A DNA stretch of 49,327 bases from Flavonifractor avistercoris (GTDB taxonomy: Bacteria; Bacillota; Clostridia; Oscillospirales; Oscillospiraceae). The position numbers and the translations under genes were made by a program. Shown in pieces: positions 1 to 7,535 of this stretch. Each line of letters begins with the position of its first letter. Positions within the stretch are counted from its first letter, which is position 1. The notes beneath the pieces were generated by a model. That model saw only the letters and a program-made list of their open reading frames with translations. It did not search any database and was not told where the DNA came from. The stretch is taken from contig DWXT01000192.1 of assembly GCA_019119085.1 (NCBI GenBank), forward strand, positions 1-49,327. The letters run 5' to 3'.

Positions 1-45
1 GGCTGTCGCCGCGCGAACTCTGCGAGGCTTTTCCGGGGGCTTTCC
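1..45. repeat. Fragment of an intergenic repeat
   Basis: Bases 11-26 (GCGCGAACTCTGCGAG) are identical to 28176-28191, near the right end of the composite palindromic repeat at 27964-28210. No coding frame is evident. It is probably the edge of another copy that starts outside the window. Confidence 0.45.
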
Positions 46-86
46 GGGGCGGAGCGGCGGGAAAACCCGCCGCTCCGCCCCGTTTT
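46..86. terminator. Rho-independent terminator
   Basis: A perfect 16-bp stem (GGGGCGGAGCGGCGGG / CCCGCCGCTCCGCCCC) with an AAAA loop is followed by GTTTT. It would end transcription of a gene left of the window. Confidence 0.8.
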
Positions 87-88
87 CG

Positions 89-117
89 TTGACAGTGTCT
101 TGAAAATGGTCTATGAT
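89..117 (+). promoter_or_regulatory. Sigma-A promoter of the NSS transporter gene
   Basis: TTGACA at 89-94, a 17-bp spacer and TATGAT at 112-117, starting 3 bp after the upstream terminator. The transcript would begin near 124, about 40 nt before the start codon. Confidence 0.8.
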
Positions 118-163
118 GTTGCGTGGGTCGCTTCCGCGGCCTGTACAAGGAGGTACAAGAGAC

Positions 164-1549
164 GTGAAAGAGAGAGAAACCTTTGCATCCCGGCTGGGCT
201 TTGTGCTCATCTCCGCCGGGTGCGCCATCGGCCTGGGCAACGTCTGGCGCTTCCCCTATATCGTGGGGCAGTACGGCGGCGCGGCCTTTGTGCTCATCTA
301 CATCGCATTCCTGCTGATCATGGGCCTGCCCATCATGTCCATGGAGTTCGCCGTGGGCCGGGCCAGCCGCAAGAGCATCACCATGTCCTTCCAGCAGCTG
401 GAGCCCAAGGGCACCAAGTGGCACTGGTACGGCTGGTTCGGCATGGCGGGCAACTACCTGCTGATGATGTTCTACACCACCATCGCCGGCTGGCTGCTGC
501 TCTACTTCTTCAAGCTGGCCTCCGGCCAGTTCGAGGGCATGGACACCACCCAGGTCAGCGAGGCCTTTACCACCATGCAGACCCGGGACGTGGGCATCCA
601 GCTGCTGTTCATGGTGATCGTGGTGGTGCTGGGCATGGCGGTATGCAGCCGCGGCCTGAAAAACGGCGTGGAGAAGGCCAACAAGGCCATGATGCTCTGC
701 CTGCTGGCCCTGCTGGTGGTGCTGGCCGTCCGGGCCCTCACCCTGCCCGGCGCGGTGGAGGGCCTGAAGTTCTATCTGGTGCCCAACTTCCACAACCTGA
801 TGTACGACGCCAACGGGAAATTCCGCCTCTTCGAGGCCATCTACGCCGCCATGGGCCAGTCCTTCTTCACCCTGAGCCTGGGCATCGGCGCTATGGCCAT
901 CTTCGGCAGCTACATCGGCAAGGAGCGCCGGCTCTTCGGCGAGTGCATCAACATCGGCGTGCTGGACACCTTCGTGGCCTTCACCTCCGGTCTGATCATC
1001 TTCCCCTCCGCCTTCGCCTTCGGGGTGAATCCGGACTCCGGGCCCAACCTGATCTTCGTCACCCTGCCCAACGTGTTCAACTCCATGCCCGGCGGCCGGC
1101 TGTGGGGCGCCCTGTTCTTCGTGTTCCTGTTCTTCGCCGCCCTGTCCACCGTCACCGCCGTGTTTGAGAACATCCTGGCCTGCTGGATGGACAAATGGGG
1201 CATCTCCCGGGGCAAGGCCGTGGCGGCCAACCTGGTGCTGATCCTGCTGCTCAGCCTGCCCTGCCTGCTGGGCAACAACCTGTGGAGCGCCGTCCGCCCC
1301 TTCGGCATGAACTTCATGGATCTGGAGGATTTCCTGGTGAGCAACAACCTGCTGCCCATCGGCTCTGTGATCTATCTGCTGTTCTGCTGCTCCAAGTGGG
1401 GCTGGGGCTTCGACAACTTCCTGGCCGAGGTGGACACCGGCAAGGGCGTCCGCTTCCCCGCCCGGTTCCGGGCGTACTTCAAGTACATCCTGCCCTTTGT
1501 GGTGCTCATCATCCTCTTTATGGGCTATCTGGACAAGTTCAGCGGCTGA
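164..1549 (+). CDS. Sodium-dependent transporter, neurotransmitter:sodium symporter (NSS) family
   Basis: A 461-residue integral membrane protein that should import an amino acid or related amine with Na+. The NSS signature GLGNVWRFPY lies in the first membrane segment, about residues 22-31, preceded by the short cytoplasmic stretch typical of LeuT/MhsT/TnaT-like bacterial members; about 11-12 hydrophobic segments follow. I chose the GTG at 164 because an AAGGAGG site at 147-153 sits 10 nt upstream; the ATG codons at 113 and 116 fall next to the promoter -10 and have no ribosome site. Single-gene unit between two terminators. The substrate cannot be told from sequence. Confidence 0.9.
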   Translation: MKERETFASRLGFVLISAGCAIGLGNVWRFPYIVGQYGGAAFVLIYIAFLLIMGLPIMSMEFAVGRASRKSITMSFQQLEPKGTKWHWYGWFGMAGNYLLMMFYTTIAGWLLLYFFKLASGQFEGMDTTQVSEAFTTMQTRDVGIQLLFMVIVVVLGMAVCSRGLKNGVEKANKAMMLCLLALLVVLAVRALTLPGAVEGLKFYLVPNFHNLMYDANGKFRLFEAIYAAMGQSFFTLSLGIGAMAIFGSYIGKERRLFGECINIGVLDTFVAFTSGLIIFPSAFAFGVNPDSGPNLIFVTLPNVFNSMPGGRLWGALFFVFLFFAALSTVTAVFENILACWMDKWGISRGKAVAANLVLILLLSLPCLLGNNLWSAVRPFGMNFMDLEDFLVSNNLLPIGSVIYLLFCCSKWGWGFDNFLAEVDTGKGVRFPARFRAYFKYILPFVVLIILFMGYLDKFSG

Positions 1550-1569
1550 CGCTTTCCCGCAGCATGAAA

Positions 1570-1600
1570 TTCCCCCGGAACCGGTTGGGTTCCGGGGGAA
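1570..1600. terminator. Bidirectional terminator between convergent genes
   Basis: TTCCCCCGGAACC and GGTTCCGGGGGAA form a 13-bp stem, with TTGGTTT on one side and ATTTCATG-type bases on the other. It lies between the NSS gene (+) and the 175-residue gene (-). Confidence 0.7.
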
Positions 1601-1605
1601 TTGGT

Positions 1606-2133
1606 TTATATGCCGCAGGCGCGGAGCTCCTCCGGCAGCAGGCTGCGCAGCCCCACCCGGTAGGCCGGGTGATAGGCCGCCCGGTAGGCCGCCGAGTGGG
1701 ACACCGGCGGGCAGCCCGCCGCCCGGTAGCCCCTCAGATACTCCGCCAGCGCCGCCGGGGAGAAGGGGAGCAGACCGGCCTCCGCCGCCCGGATCAGCTC
1801 CTCCAGGGCCGCCTCCAGCCCCTTCCTGGTGCCGGGACAGGCCGCCGCCGAGCGGACAAACCAGCCGTTGAGAGCCTCCAGGCCCACCCCCCAGGCGTCC
1901 AGCCGGGACAGGTGCACCCGCACCACGCCGTTCCCCAGCGCCTCATACAGGGGGCCGGCGGTCTGGGGCACGGCGGCGTACTCCTCCGCCAGCCGCTCCA
2001 GGCTCTGGGCCGGGTCGGTGATCAGGTGTCCGCCGCCCAGCACGCTCTGATAGACCAGCTTGACGGCGTCACACGGCTCCATGCGGGGATGCCGCGCGCC
2101 GTGTGCCGACAGGAGCGTCCACAGCGGCTCCAT
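1606..2133 (-). CDS. Conserved hypothetical protein, co-transcribed with a cobalamin-controlled ECF S component
   Basis: A 175-residue soluble protein that I do not recognise functionally. It has a motif of the type AVKLVYQSVLGGGHLI near residues 23-38 and a C-terminal SHSAAYRAAYHPAYRV stretch, features I associate with an uncharacterised clostridial family. It follows the ECF S component on the same strand and overlaps its 3' end by 65 bp if the first Met (2133) is used, or by 14 bp if Met18 (2082) is used; the tight overlap means translational coupling. Since the pair lies behind a cobalamin riboswitch candidate, a role in corrinoid or benzimidazole uptake or salvage is a reasonable inference, no more. 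No signal peptide or membrane segment is visible. Confidence 0.7.
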   Translation of the reverse strand: MEPLWTLLSAHGARHPRMEPCDAVKLVYQSVLGGGHLITDPAQSLERLAEEYAAVPQTAGPLYEALGNGVVRVHLSRLDAWGVGLEALNGWFVRSAAACPGTRKGLEAALEELIRAAEAGLLPFSPAALAEYLRGYRAAGCPPVSHSAAYRAAYHPAYRVGLRSLLPEELRACGI

Positions 2134-2674
2134 TGAGCACCACCCCTCCCCTCTGCAGCGCCATCACCAGGATGGGGATGAGCACGATATGGCAGATGAT
2201 GCCGGGAATGGCAGAGGTCACCGCCCCGGCCCAGAAGGCGGACAGGGGGAAGGTGGTGCTCTGCAGCCCGGCGAGCACGAACTGGACGCAGCCCCACACC
2301 ACACGGCCCAGCACCATGGCGCCGATCAGGGACACGTAGATGTAAGCCGGGCGCTTGGGCAGAAGGCGGTAGAGCAGTCCGGAGAAGGCGCCGTAGGCGG
2401 CCAGCTCAAAGGCCATGGCGATGGCGGTGAGGATGGGGGGCATGCCGAACAGCAGGTGGCGCAGCAGCGGGGCGATGAATCCCACCGCCAGCCCCCAGGG
2501 CCAGCCGCAGACAAAGCCGCACAGCAGCACGGGGATGTGCATGGGGCTCAGGGCGGAGCCGATCTGGGGGATCTGCCCGGTGAGAAAGGGCAGCAGCAGG
2601 GCCAGGGCCAGGAACAGGGCGGAGTAGACCAGCCGGCGGAGCCGGTTGGCGTAGGCGCGGGAGACGGTTTTCAT
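2069..2674 (-). CDS. ECF transporter S component, probably for a cobalamin-related compound
   Basis: A 201-residue membrane protein with about six hydrophobic segments and the S-component pattern: a basic N-terminus, SPMHIPVLLCGFVCGWPWG (about residues 42-60) and a following GFIAPLLRHLLFG loop. S components bind the substrate and dock on a shared EcfA/EcfA'/EcfT module, which is not encoded here. The leader RNA looks like a cobalamin riboswitch, so the substrate is likely cobalamin (CbrT-like) or a lower-ligand precursor such as dimethylbenzimidazole (CblT-like); that is inference from regulation. Start ATG at 2674 has a GAGGAGG site 7-8 nt upstream. The C-terminus is extended by about 20 polar residues that overlap the next gene. 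Confidence 0.8.
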   Translation of the reverse strand: MKTVSRAYANRLRRLVYSALFLALALLLPFLTGQIPQIGSALSPMHIPVLLCGFVCGWPWGLAVGFIAPLLRHLLFGMPPILTAIAMAFELAAYGAFSGLLYRLLPKRPAYIYVSLIGAMVLGRVVWGCVQFVLAGLQSTTFPLSAFWAGAVTSAIPGIICHIVLIPILVMALQRGGVVLNGAAVDAPVGTRRAASPHGAV

Positions 2675-2697
2675 GGTGTCATACCTCCTCAGAACAC

Positions 2698-2732
2698 AAA
2701 AAAGGTACCGTTTTCCTTGGGAAAACGATACC
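2698..2732 (-). terminator. Riboswitch-linked intrinsic terminator
   Basis: On the minus strand GGTATCGTTTTCC and GGAAAACGGTACC pair, followed by TTTTTTGTG, directly after the aptamer and about 25 nt before the S-component start. The upstream AATACC sequence could compete for pairing with GGTAT, so ligand binding would stop transcription. Confidence 0.75.
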
Positions 2733-2827
2733 TTCCTGGTATTCCTTCATGCAGTCTTCATAGATGTCACAGTACCGGGACATGCTGCGCGGACTCTGGC
2801 CCGCCCACCGGCTTCCTGCCGGAATTC
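2733..2827 (-). promoter_or_regulatory. Cobalamin riboswitch aptamer (candidate)
   Basis: Reading the minus strand, the leader contains GGAAGCCGGTG, then AGTCCGCGCAGC, then GTCCCGGTACTGTGA, and further on GAAGGAATACC. This order matches the conserved core of cobalamin aptamers (GGGAA..GGUG..AUCC..RCxG..CCCGCxACUGUxA..). ATTCC near the 5' end can pair with GGAAT at the 3' end as a short closing stem. A terminator hairpin follows at once. The aptamer is compact and the 3' box is imperfect, so a covariance-model search is needed to settle it. Confidence 0.68.
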
Positions 2828-2833
2828 TGGTTT

Positions 2834-2862
2834 ATTATACTATTCCCCCGGCGGGCTGTCAA
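2834..2862 (-). promoter_or_regulatory. Sigma-A promoter of the riboswitch/ECF operon
   Basis: On the minus strand TTGACA (2857-2862), a 17-bp spacer and TATAAT (2834-2839), a perfect consensus. The -35 box overlaps the stop codon of the DUF3842 gene. Transcription would start near 2827, at the 5' edge of the aptamer. Confidence 0.85.
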
Positions 2863-3275
2863 GCCAATTCCTTCAGCACCCGGCCCAGCTCGTCCACGGC
2901 GCTGTCCAGCAGGCGGCCCACCGGCATGTCCGCCACCCCGGCCACCAGGTTGTCGCACTGGTTCAGGGGGATGAGAATCCGCCTGGCCCTGGCCTGGGCC
3001 ACCGCCACCGCCATGGCCGGGGAGATCTCCCCCATCAGGGCGTCGGCGATCACGATGCCCAGCGGCCCCAGGATCACGTCCGCCCGGCGGCAGGCCACCA
3101 GCAGGGCGTTCTCCCCCGTGGCCCCCTGGGCCGCGCCCCCCTTGAGCATGGCGGAGGTGGCCAGGCTGTTGGTGCCGATGGCGGTGAGCTCCACCTCCGG
3201 GTAGCGGGACAGGATGGCCTTGATGAGCTGCTGCCCGATGCGTCCGCCCTGGCCGTCAATGACTAATACTTCCAT
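2859..3275 (-). CDS. DUF3842 family protein
   Basis: A 138-residue protein that matches what I know of DUF3842: it opens MEVLVIDGQGGRIGQQ, a Rossmann-like beta-strand plus glycine loop, continues with LTAIGTNSLATSAMLKGGA and ends with LIPLNQCDNLVAGV..PVGRLLDSAVDEL. The function of the family is unknown; the fold suggests nucleotide binding. The ATG at 3275 is chosen because the family begins there and a GAGAGAGG site lies about 10 nt upstream; a longer reading to 3404 would cross the promoter. Own promoter at 3312-3340. The downstream ECF operon begins inside its stop codon region. Confidence 0.85.
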   Translation of the reverse strand: MEVLVIDGQGGRIGQQLIKAILSRYPEVELTAIGTNSLATSAMLKGGAAQGATGENALLVACRRADVILGPLGIVIADALMGEISPAMAVAVAQARARRILIPLNQCDNLVAGVADMPVGRLLDSAVDELGRVLKELA

Positions 3276-3311
3276 GGTTGTGCGTCCTCTCTCTGTTTCG
3301 TCGTTTCCTCT

Positions 3312-3340
3312 ATTATACCGGTGCGCGGGGCAGCCCGCAA
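3312..3340 (-). promoter_or_regulatory. Promoter of the DUF3842 gene
   Basis: On the minus strand TTGCGG (3335-3340), 17-bp spacer, TATAAT (3312-3317), about 37 bp before the start codon. Confidence 0.65.
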
Positions 3341-3418
3341 GAAAAATTATTTTCTTTTGGCAGTTTTTGTGGTTTAATGATAGATAAGAGAGATTTTGTT
3401 CCATCGGGAGGGATCGGC

Positions 3419-4348
3419 TTGCTTGACAGCTTTCTGACGGTCACCGGACAGGTGGCCACCTTGTTTCTGATGATGGGCGTGGGCTTTGTGCTGGGGCGGC
3501 TGGGCCGTCTCACCGGGGCCGCCCTGGATCAGCTGTCCTTCCTGCTCCTCTACGTGGTCTGCCCCTGCATCATGATTGACAGCTTTCTGGTGGAGCCCAC
3601 TCCCGCCCTGGTGCGGGAGGTGCTGCTGGGCGGGGAGATTGCGGTGGGCCTCTACGCCCTGACCGTGGCCTTTTCCCTGCTCTTCTTCCGGCGGCAGCCC
3701 CCCGATGCCCGGGACAGCCTCCGGTTCGGCGTGGTCTATGGCAACAACGGCTTTATGGGCCTGCCCCTGGTGGAGTCCGTGCTGGGCTCCGGGGCGCTGA
3801 TCTACGGAGCGCTCTCCCTGGCGGCGTTCAGCCTGACCAGCTGGACGCTGGGCGTGCTGCTCATGGGCGGCCGGAGGGCCTTCTCCCTGAAAAACGCGGT
3901 GCTCAACCCCGGGGTGCTGGGCCTGGCGGTGAGCCTGGTGCTCTTCCTCACCGGGCTGCGCTTCCCCTCCCCCATCGCCGGCGCCATCTCCTTCCTGGGG
4001 GATTTGAACACCCCGCTGGCCATGGTGGTCATCGGCGCCCAGCTGGCCGCCTCCGACCTGCCCGCCGCCTTCCGGCAGCCTGTGCTCTACCTGGCCTCCC
4101 TCCTCCGCCTGGTGGCGGTGCCGCTGCTCACCGCCCTGCTGCTCCTGCCCCTGGGGCTGTCGCCGGGGCTCTACTGCGCCCTGGTGCTCCTGTCCGCCGT
4201 GCCCACGGCGGGCACCACCAGCCTCTTTGCCCAGCGCTTCGGCCGGGATACCGCCCCGGCGGTGCAGTTCATCACCCTGTCCACCCTGCTGTCCATTGCC
4301 ACGCTGCCCCTGTTTGCCGTCCTGGCCCAGGCCCTCAGCGGTCTCTGA
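3419..4348 (+). CDS. AEC family (auxin efflux carrier-like) transporter
   Basis: A 309-residue membrane protein with about ten hydrophobic segments in two repeats of five. The pattern PCIMIDSFL in the first repeat, FGVVYGNNGFMGLPLVESVLG at the helix break, and LNTPLAMVVIGAQLA / SAVPTAGTTSLFAQRFG in the second half are typical of AEC permeases, which export or exchange malate or other organic acids; the substrate is unknown. I prefer the TTG at 3419, since GGGAGGGA (3406-3413) sits just upstream, over the ATG at 3377, which has no ribosome site. It converges with the YczE-like gene and the two 3' ends overlap by 14 bp, with no terminator between them. Confidence 0.85.
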   Translation: MLDSFLTVTGQVATLFLMMGVGFVLGRLGRLTGAALDQLSFLLLYVVCPCIMIDSFLVEPTPALVREVLLGGEIAVGLYALTVAFSLLFFRRQPPDARDSLRFGVVYGNNGFMGLPLVESVLGSGALIYGALSLAAFSLTSWTLGVLLMGGRRAFSLKNAVLNPGVLGLAVSLVLFLTGLRFPSPIAGAISFLGDLNTPLAMVVIGAQLAASDLPAAFRQPVLYLASLLRLVAVPLLTALLLLPLGLSPGLYCALVLLSAVPTAGTTSLFAQRFGRDTAPAVQFITLSTLLSIATLPLFAVLAQALSGL

Positions 4349-5006
4349 GCCCGGAGAGCAGCCGGCGGTTCACCGGCTCCAGCACCCGGTTCATCCGCCG
4401 GGCCGCCTGGCCCACCAGCAGGGCGGCGGCCACGGTGCCCTCCCGCACACCGGCGATGTGTCCCAGGAAGAGCAGGGAGAGGACGCAGGCGGTGAGCACC
4501 AGGGTCACGTCAAAGATCACCTTCATGGTGCCGAACTTCACCGGCGCCGCCTGGCAAACCGCCAGCACCACCCCCTCGCCGGCCAGGGTGACCACGCCGG
4601 CGGTGACCTCCCCGCTGACGCCCACCCCCACCAGGGCGATGCCCGCCAGGCAGAGCAGCCACTGCTGCCAGTAGGCCGCGGGCTGGAGGAAGCCCACCGC
4701 CCACACGGCCAGGTCGGTGAGATAGCCGAACACGATAGCCACCGGCAGCTGGAGCAGCTGCACCGGGTCATACCGCCGCCGGAGAATCAGGATCTGGATG
4801 AGGATGAACACACAGTGCATGGCGATGGTGGCGGTGCCCACGGTCAGGGGGGTAAACCGGCTGACGGCATAGGGCACGCTGGAGATCGGGGAGGTGCCCA
4901 GATTGGCCTGGATGGAGCAGGCCACCCCCAGGGCCATGACAAACAGGCTGACCACCAGGAACAGCCAGCGGCGGAGCAGCTCCGCCGCGCTTTTTTTCGT
5001 CCGCAC
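4335..5006 (-). CDS. YczE/YyaS/YitT family membrane protein
   Basis: A 223-residue protein with five or six membrane segments. The N-terminal half has the family pattern (FVMALGVACSIQANLGTSPISSVPYAVS), and the C-terminal half has VTLAGEGVVLAVCQ and KFGTMKVIFDVTLV. Relatives (YczE, YitT group) are membrane proteins of unknown transport function. The start is a GTG at 5006 with GGGAGGT 8 nt upstream inside the end of the MarR gene; only 3 bp separate the MarR stop from this start, so the two genes form an operon under the MarR-controlled promoter. Confidence 0.8.
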   Translation of the reverse strand: MRTKKSAAELLRRWLFLVVSLFVMALGVACSIQANLGTSPISSVPYAVSRFTPLTVGTATIAMHCVFILIQILILRRRYDPVQLLQLPVAIVFGYLTDLAVWAVGFLQPAAYWQQWLLCLAGIALVGVGVSGEVTAGVVTLAGEGVVLAVCQAAPVKFGTMKVIFDVTLVLTACVLSLLFLGHIAGVREGTVAAALLVGQAARRMNRVLEPVNRRLLSGLRDR

Positions 5007-5009
5007 GGC

Positions 5010-5429
5010 TCAAACCTCCCGTCCGGCGGAGCGGCAGAACCGCTCCAGGGCGGCCCGCAGGGCCTCCACCTCGCCCGGGGACATGGCCCGGGTAGCCTCC
5101 TCCTCGGCGGCGGCGAACACCCCGTCCAGGGCCGCCGCGGCCTCTCTCCCCCGCTCCGTCAGGGAGACGTAGAGGGAGCGGCGGTTGCCCGGCCGCTGGC
5201 GGCGGGTGATCAGCCCGGCGGCCTCCATCCGGGTCAAAATGCTCCCCACCGTGGCCGGCTCGATCTCACAATAGGCCGCGATGGTCTTCTGATCCCGCTC
5301 GCCGAAGCGGTTCAGGTAGTCCAGCACCTTGGGCTGGCCGGAGGTCAGGCCCAGCTCCCCCACCCCGGCCACGATCTTCCGGTTCAGGGTAGTGTGGGCC
5401 TTCATCAGTAAGTAGTGCAGGGATTCCAT
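5010..5429 (-). CDS. MarR family transcriptional regulator
   Basis: A 139-residue winged-helix regulator. The recognition region reads QKTIAAYCEIEPATVGSILTRMEAAGLITRRQRPGNRRSLYVSLTERG, the classic MarR helix-turn-helix followed by the beta wing; N- and C-terminal helices would form the dimer interface. The ATG at 5429 has a GGAGGA site 7-8 nt upstream. The promoter region carries an inverted repeat over the -10 box, so autorepression is likely, with the membrane protein gene immediately downstream as the main regulated partner. The effector is unknown. Confidence 0.9.
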   Translation of the reverse strand: MESLHYLLMKAHTTLNRKIVAGVGELGLTSGQPKVLDYLNRFGERDQKTIAAYCEIEPATVGSILTRMEAAGLITRRQRPGNRRSLYVSLTERGREAAAALDGVFAAAEEEATRAMSPGEVEALRAALERFCRSAGREV

Positions 5430-5444
5430 GGGATGTCCTCCATC

Positions 5445-5501
5445 AATAAGATTTCTAATTATAAGTATTCTTATTATATGAGGCTTTTCCTGCCCTGTCA
5501 A
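5445..5501 (-). promoter_or_regulatory. MarR operon promoter with overlapping operator
   Basis: On the minus strand TTGACA (5496-5501), 17-bp spacer, TATAAT (5473-5478). The inverted repeat AATAAGA (5445-5451) / TCTTATT (5469-5475) covers the -10 box and start site, where a bound MarR dimer would block transcription. Confidence 0.75.
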
Positions 5502-5508
5502 GCCCGGT

Positions 5509-5547
5509 AAAAGGCGCCGGCCGCCCACAGGGCGGCCGGCGCCTTTT
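5509..5547 (-). terminator. Terminator after the rubrerythrin gene
   Basis: AAAAGGCGCCGGCCGCCC pairs with GGGCGGCCGGCGCCTTTT around a 3-nt loop. It is symmetric, but the only gene running into it is the rubrerythrin gene on the minus strand, which ends 20 bp upstream. Confidence 0.85.
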
Positions 5548-5566
5548 GTCCGGACGGCTTAACGAC

Positions 5567-6160
5567 TTACTGGAAGGGGGCCATCTCCAGGCGGACGAAG
5601 AACCCCTGGGGGTGCCTGCACACGGGGCAGAGGGCGGGGGCCATGGTGGCGTCCACCACCTGGCCGCAGTTGAGGCACATCCACTTCACCTCCACGTCGG
5701 AGACAAAGAGCCTGTCCTGCTCCATCAGCTCGGCAAACCGGCCGAAGCGGTCGCCGTGGGTCTTTTCGATGCCGGCAATCATGGAGAAGGTGTGGGCAAT
5801 TTCCGGGAAGCCCTCCTCCTGGGCGGTTCTGGCGAAGCCGGCGTAGTCGTGGCTGTACTCCTGGTACTCGTTGTGCCGGGCCGAGCGCAGGTGCTCCAGG
5901 ATGTCGGGGAACAGTTCCACAGGGTAGGTGCCGTCCACCTGGAGCGACTGGCCGGACACCTGCTCCAGCAGGTTGTAGAACACCTTGGCGTGGGCCCTCT
6001 CCTGGCCGGCGGTGAAGGTGAACACGCTCTCCAGCACGTAGAGGTTCTTTTTCCGGGCCAGCCCGGCGGCAAAGGTATAGCGGTTGCGGGCCTGGCTCTC
6101 GCCGGCGAAGGCCCGCATCAGGTTGAGCCTGGTCTGGCTCTGGTCAAAGGCAACGGACAT
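5567..6160 (-). CDS. rbr: Rubrerythrin
   Basis: A 197-residue cytoplasmic non-haem iron protein that reduces hydrogen peroxide in anaerobes. The N-terminal four-helix domain has the two EX(n)EXXH-type ligand sets (AFAGESQARNRY near residue 20; TAGQERAHAKVFYN near residue 50; further acidic ligands in HNEYQEY and AGIEKTHGDRF). The C-terminal rubredoxin domain has CLNCG (about 161-165) and CPVCRHPQGFF (about 178-188), the Fe(SCys)4 site that passes electrons. Start ATG at 6160 with an AGGAGGG site 6 nt upstream. Monocistronic; no convincing promoter box is visible in the 115 bp upstream. Confidence 0.93.
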   Translation of the reverse strand: MSVAFDQSQTRLNLMRAFAGESQARNRYTFAAGLARKKNLYVLESVFTFTAGQERAHAKVFYNLLEQVSGQSLQVDGTYPVELFPDILEHLRSARHNEYQEYSHDYAGFARTAQEEGFPEIAHTFSMIAGIEKTHGDRFGRFAELMEQDRLFVSDVEVKWMCLNCGQVVDATMAPALCPVCRHPQGFFVRLEMAPFQ

Positions 6161-6275
6161 GGGAATCCCTCCTGTCGATATGGATAGCCAAAGCATGCCC
6201 ATCCGGGAGGCCTTTCATACCCGTATCGCATCGGAACGGGATCCTGCCGTGCCCAATGGGGCGCGCCCCCCTGTA

Positions 6276-7535
6276 TCAGAAGATGATCCGGAGGGTAAAC
6301 CAGCCGTCCCGGTACTCAAACCGGCACAGGGCCCCGTGCTTCTGGCAGAAGGCGCGGATCGACCGGCTTCCCAGTCCGTGGCCCGTCTTTTCGGAGCGGG
6401 GCAGCCCCTCCCCGTCAAAGTCCACCGGCCCGGCGCAGGGATTGGCTACCTCCAGCATGAGCCCGGGCCGGCTGATGGCCTTGCAGCGGAGCACCCGCTC
6501 CCCCTCCGGCAGGGCCTGGCAGGCGTGGATGGCGTTCTCCAGGGCGTTGGCAAAGACCATCGCCAGCTCCGCCTCATCCACCGGCAGCGTCTCGTCCAGG
6601 GTAAGCTCCGCCTCCACCCGGATTCCCTGCCGCCCGGCCTGGCCGAAGCAGGCGGAAAAGACCGCGTCCAGCACCGGCGGGCGGCACCAGCGGACGGGCC
6701 GGCTCTCCTCCAGACGGGCCTGGGCCGCGCCGATGAGGCTCAGCGCCTCCTCCGTCCGCCCCTGCCGCACCAGCTCCGCCGCCGTGTACAGCCGGTGCCG
6801 CAGATCGTGGCGCTCCAGGCGCACCACCTCCTCCGCCTCCCGCACGGCGTCCATCCGGCTCCGCAGCCCCGCTATCTGGAGGGCGGCCAGCTCCGCGCTG
6901 TGCCGGGCCTCTGTCTCCCGCTGGATGCTGGAGAACAGGAACAGCACCACCGAGAAGAACCCGACGATCAGCAGGGAGATGGCCGATTTGAACATTGTGG
7001 CCCACATGGTCTCCCCCGCGTAACCGGGAACCAGGTAGATGACGATGGCATAATACGCGGCCAGAACCAGGCAGATGAGCCCCCACCCCCGGCGGAGCTG
7101 GCGGAAGATCCGGAGATACAGCGGCCGGAGGAAGTACCGGACATACGGCACCAGCAGCGCCGTCAGGACGGCATAGGTCAGCAGGAGGGCCCCGCTCCGC
7201 CTTCCCGACAGGAGAAACACCAGGGCGGACACGTGCTGCAGCAGCATGGCGAGCATCACCGTGGAGAGCAGCTGGAACACCAGGTGCCACCCCCGGTTCC
7301 GGCTGACAAAGGCCATCGTCAGCGCGATGGGGACGTGGTTGAGGGGGGCGTAGAGCCGCACCAGCCAGTCAAAGCCCAGCAGCCGGTCAATCCAGAAGTC
7401 CATAACCATCAGCAGAAGGGTGACGCCGTAGACAATGGCGCAGGTCTTCCCGAGGGAGAACCGCCGCTCCAGCAGCAGGAGGAACAGCGTGGCGCCCAGG
7501 GCCGTATAGTACAGCATGACCCAGATATTTGTCAT
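6276..7535 (-). CDS. GHKL-type sensor histidine kinase
   Basis: A 419-residue sensor kinase. About six hydrophobic segments fill residues 1-205, then a coiled linker (RETEARHSAELAAL), a DHp-like motif RLERHDLRHRL with the likely phospho-acceptor His-243, and a GHKL ATPase domain with N box FANALENAIHAC and G box TGHGLGSRSI. This is the AgrC/YesM-like architecture in which the membrane domain senses a peptide or small extracellular ligand. The ATG overlaps the stop of the upstream response regulator (ATGA), so the pair is translationally coupled. No autoinducer peptide gene is evident nearby. Confidence 0.88.
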   Translation of the reverse strand: MTNIWVMLYYTALGATLFLLLLERRFSLGKTCAIVYGVTLLLMVMDFWIDRLLGFDWLVRLYAPLNHVPIALTMAFVSRNRGWHLVFQLLSTVMLAMLLQHVSALVFLLSGRRSGALLLTYAVLTALLVPYVRYFLRPLYLRIFRQLRRGWGLICLVLAAYYAIVIYLVPGYAGETMWATMFKSAISLLIVGFFSVVLFLFSSIQRETEARHSAELAALQIAGLRSRMDAVREAEEVVRLERHDLRHRLYTAAELVRQGRTEEALSLIGAAQARLEESRPVRWCRPPVLDAVFSACFGQAGRQGIRVEAELTLDETLPVDEAELAMVFANALENAIHACQALPEGERVLRCKAISRPGLMLEVANPCAGPVDFDGEGLPRSEKTGHGLGSRSIRAFCQKHGALCRFEYRDGWFTLRIIF

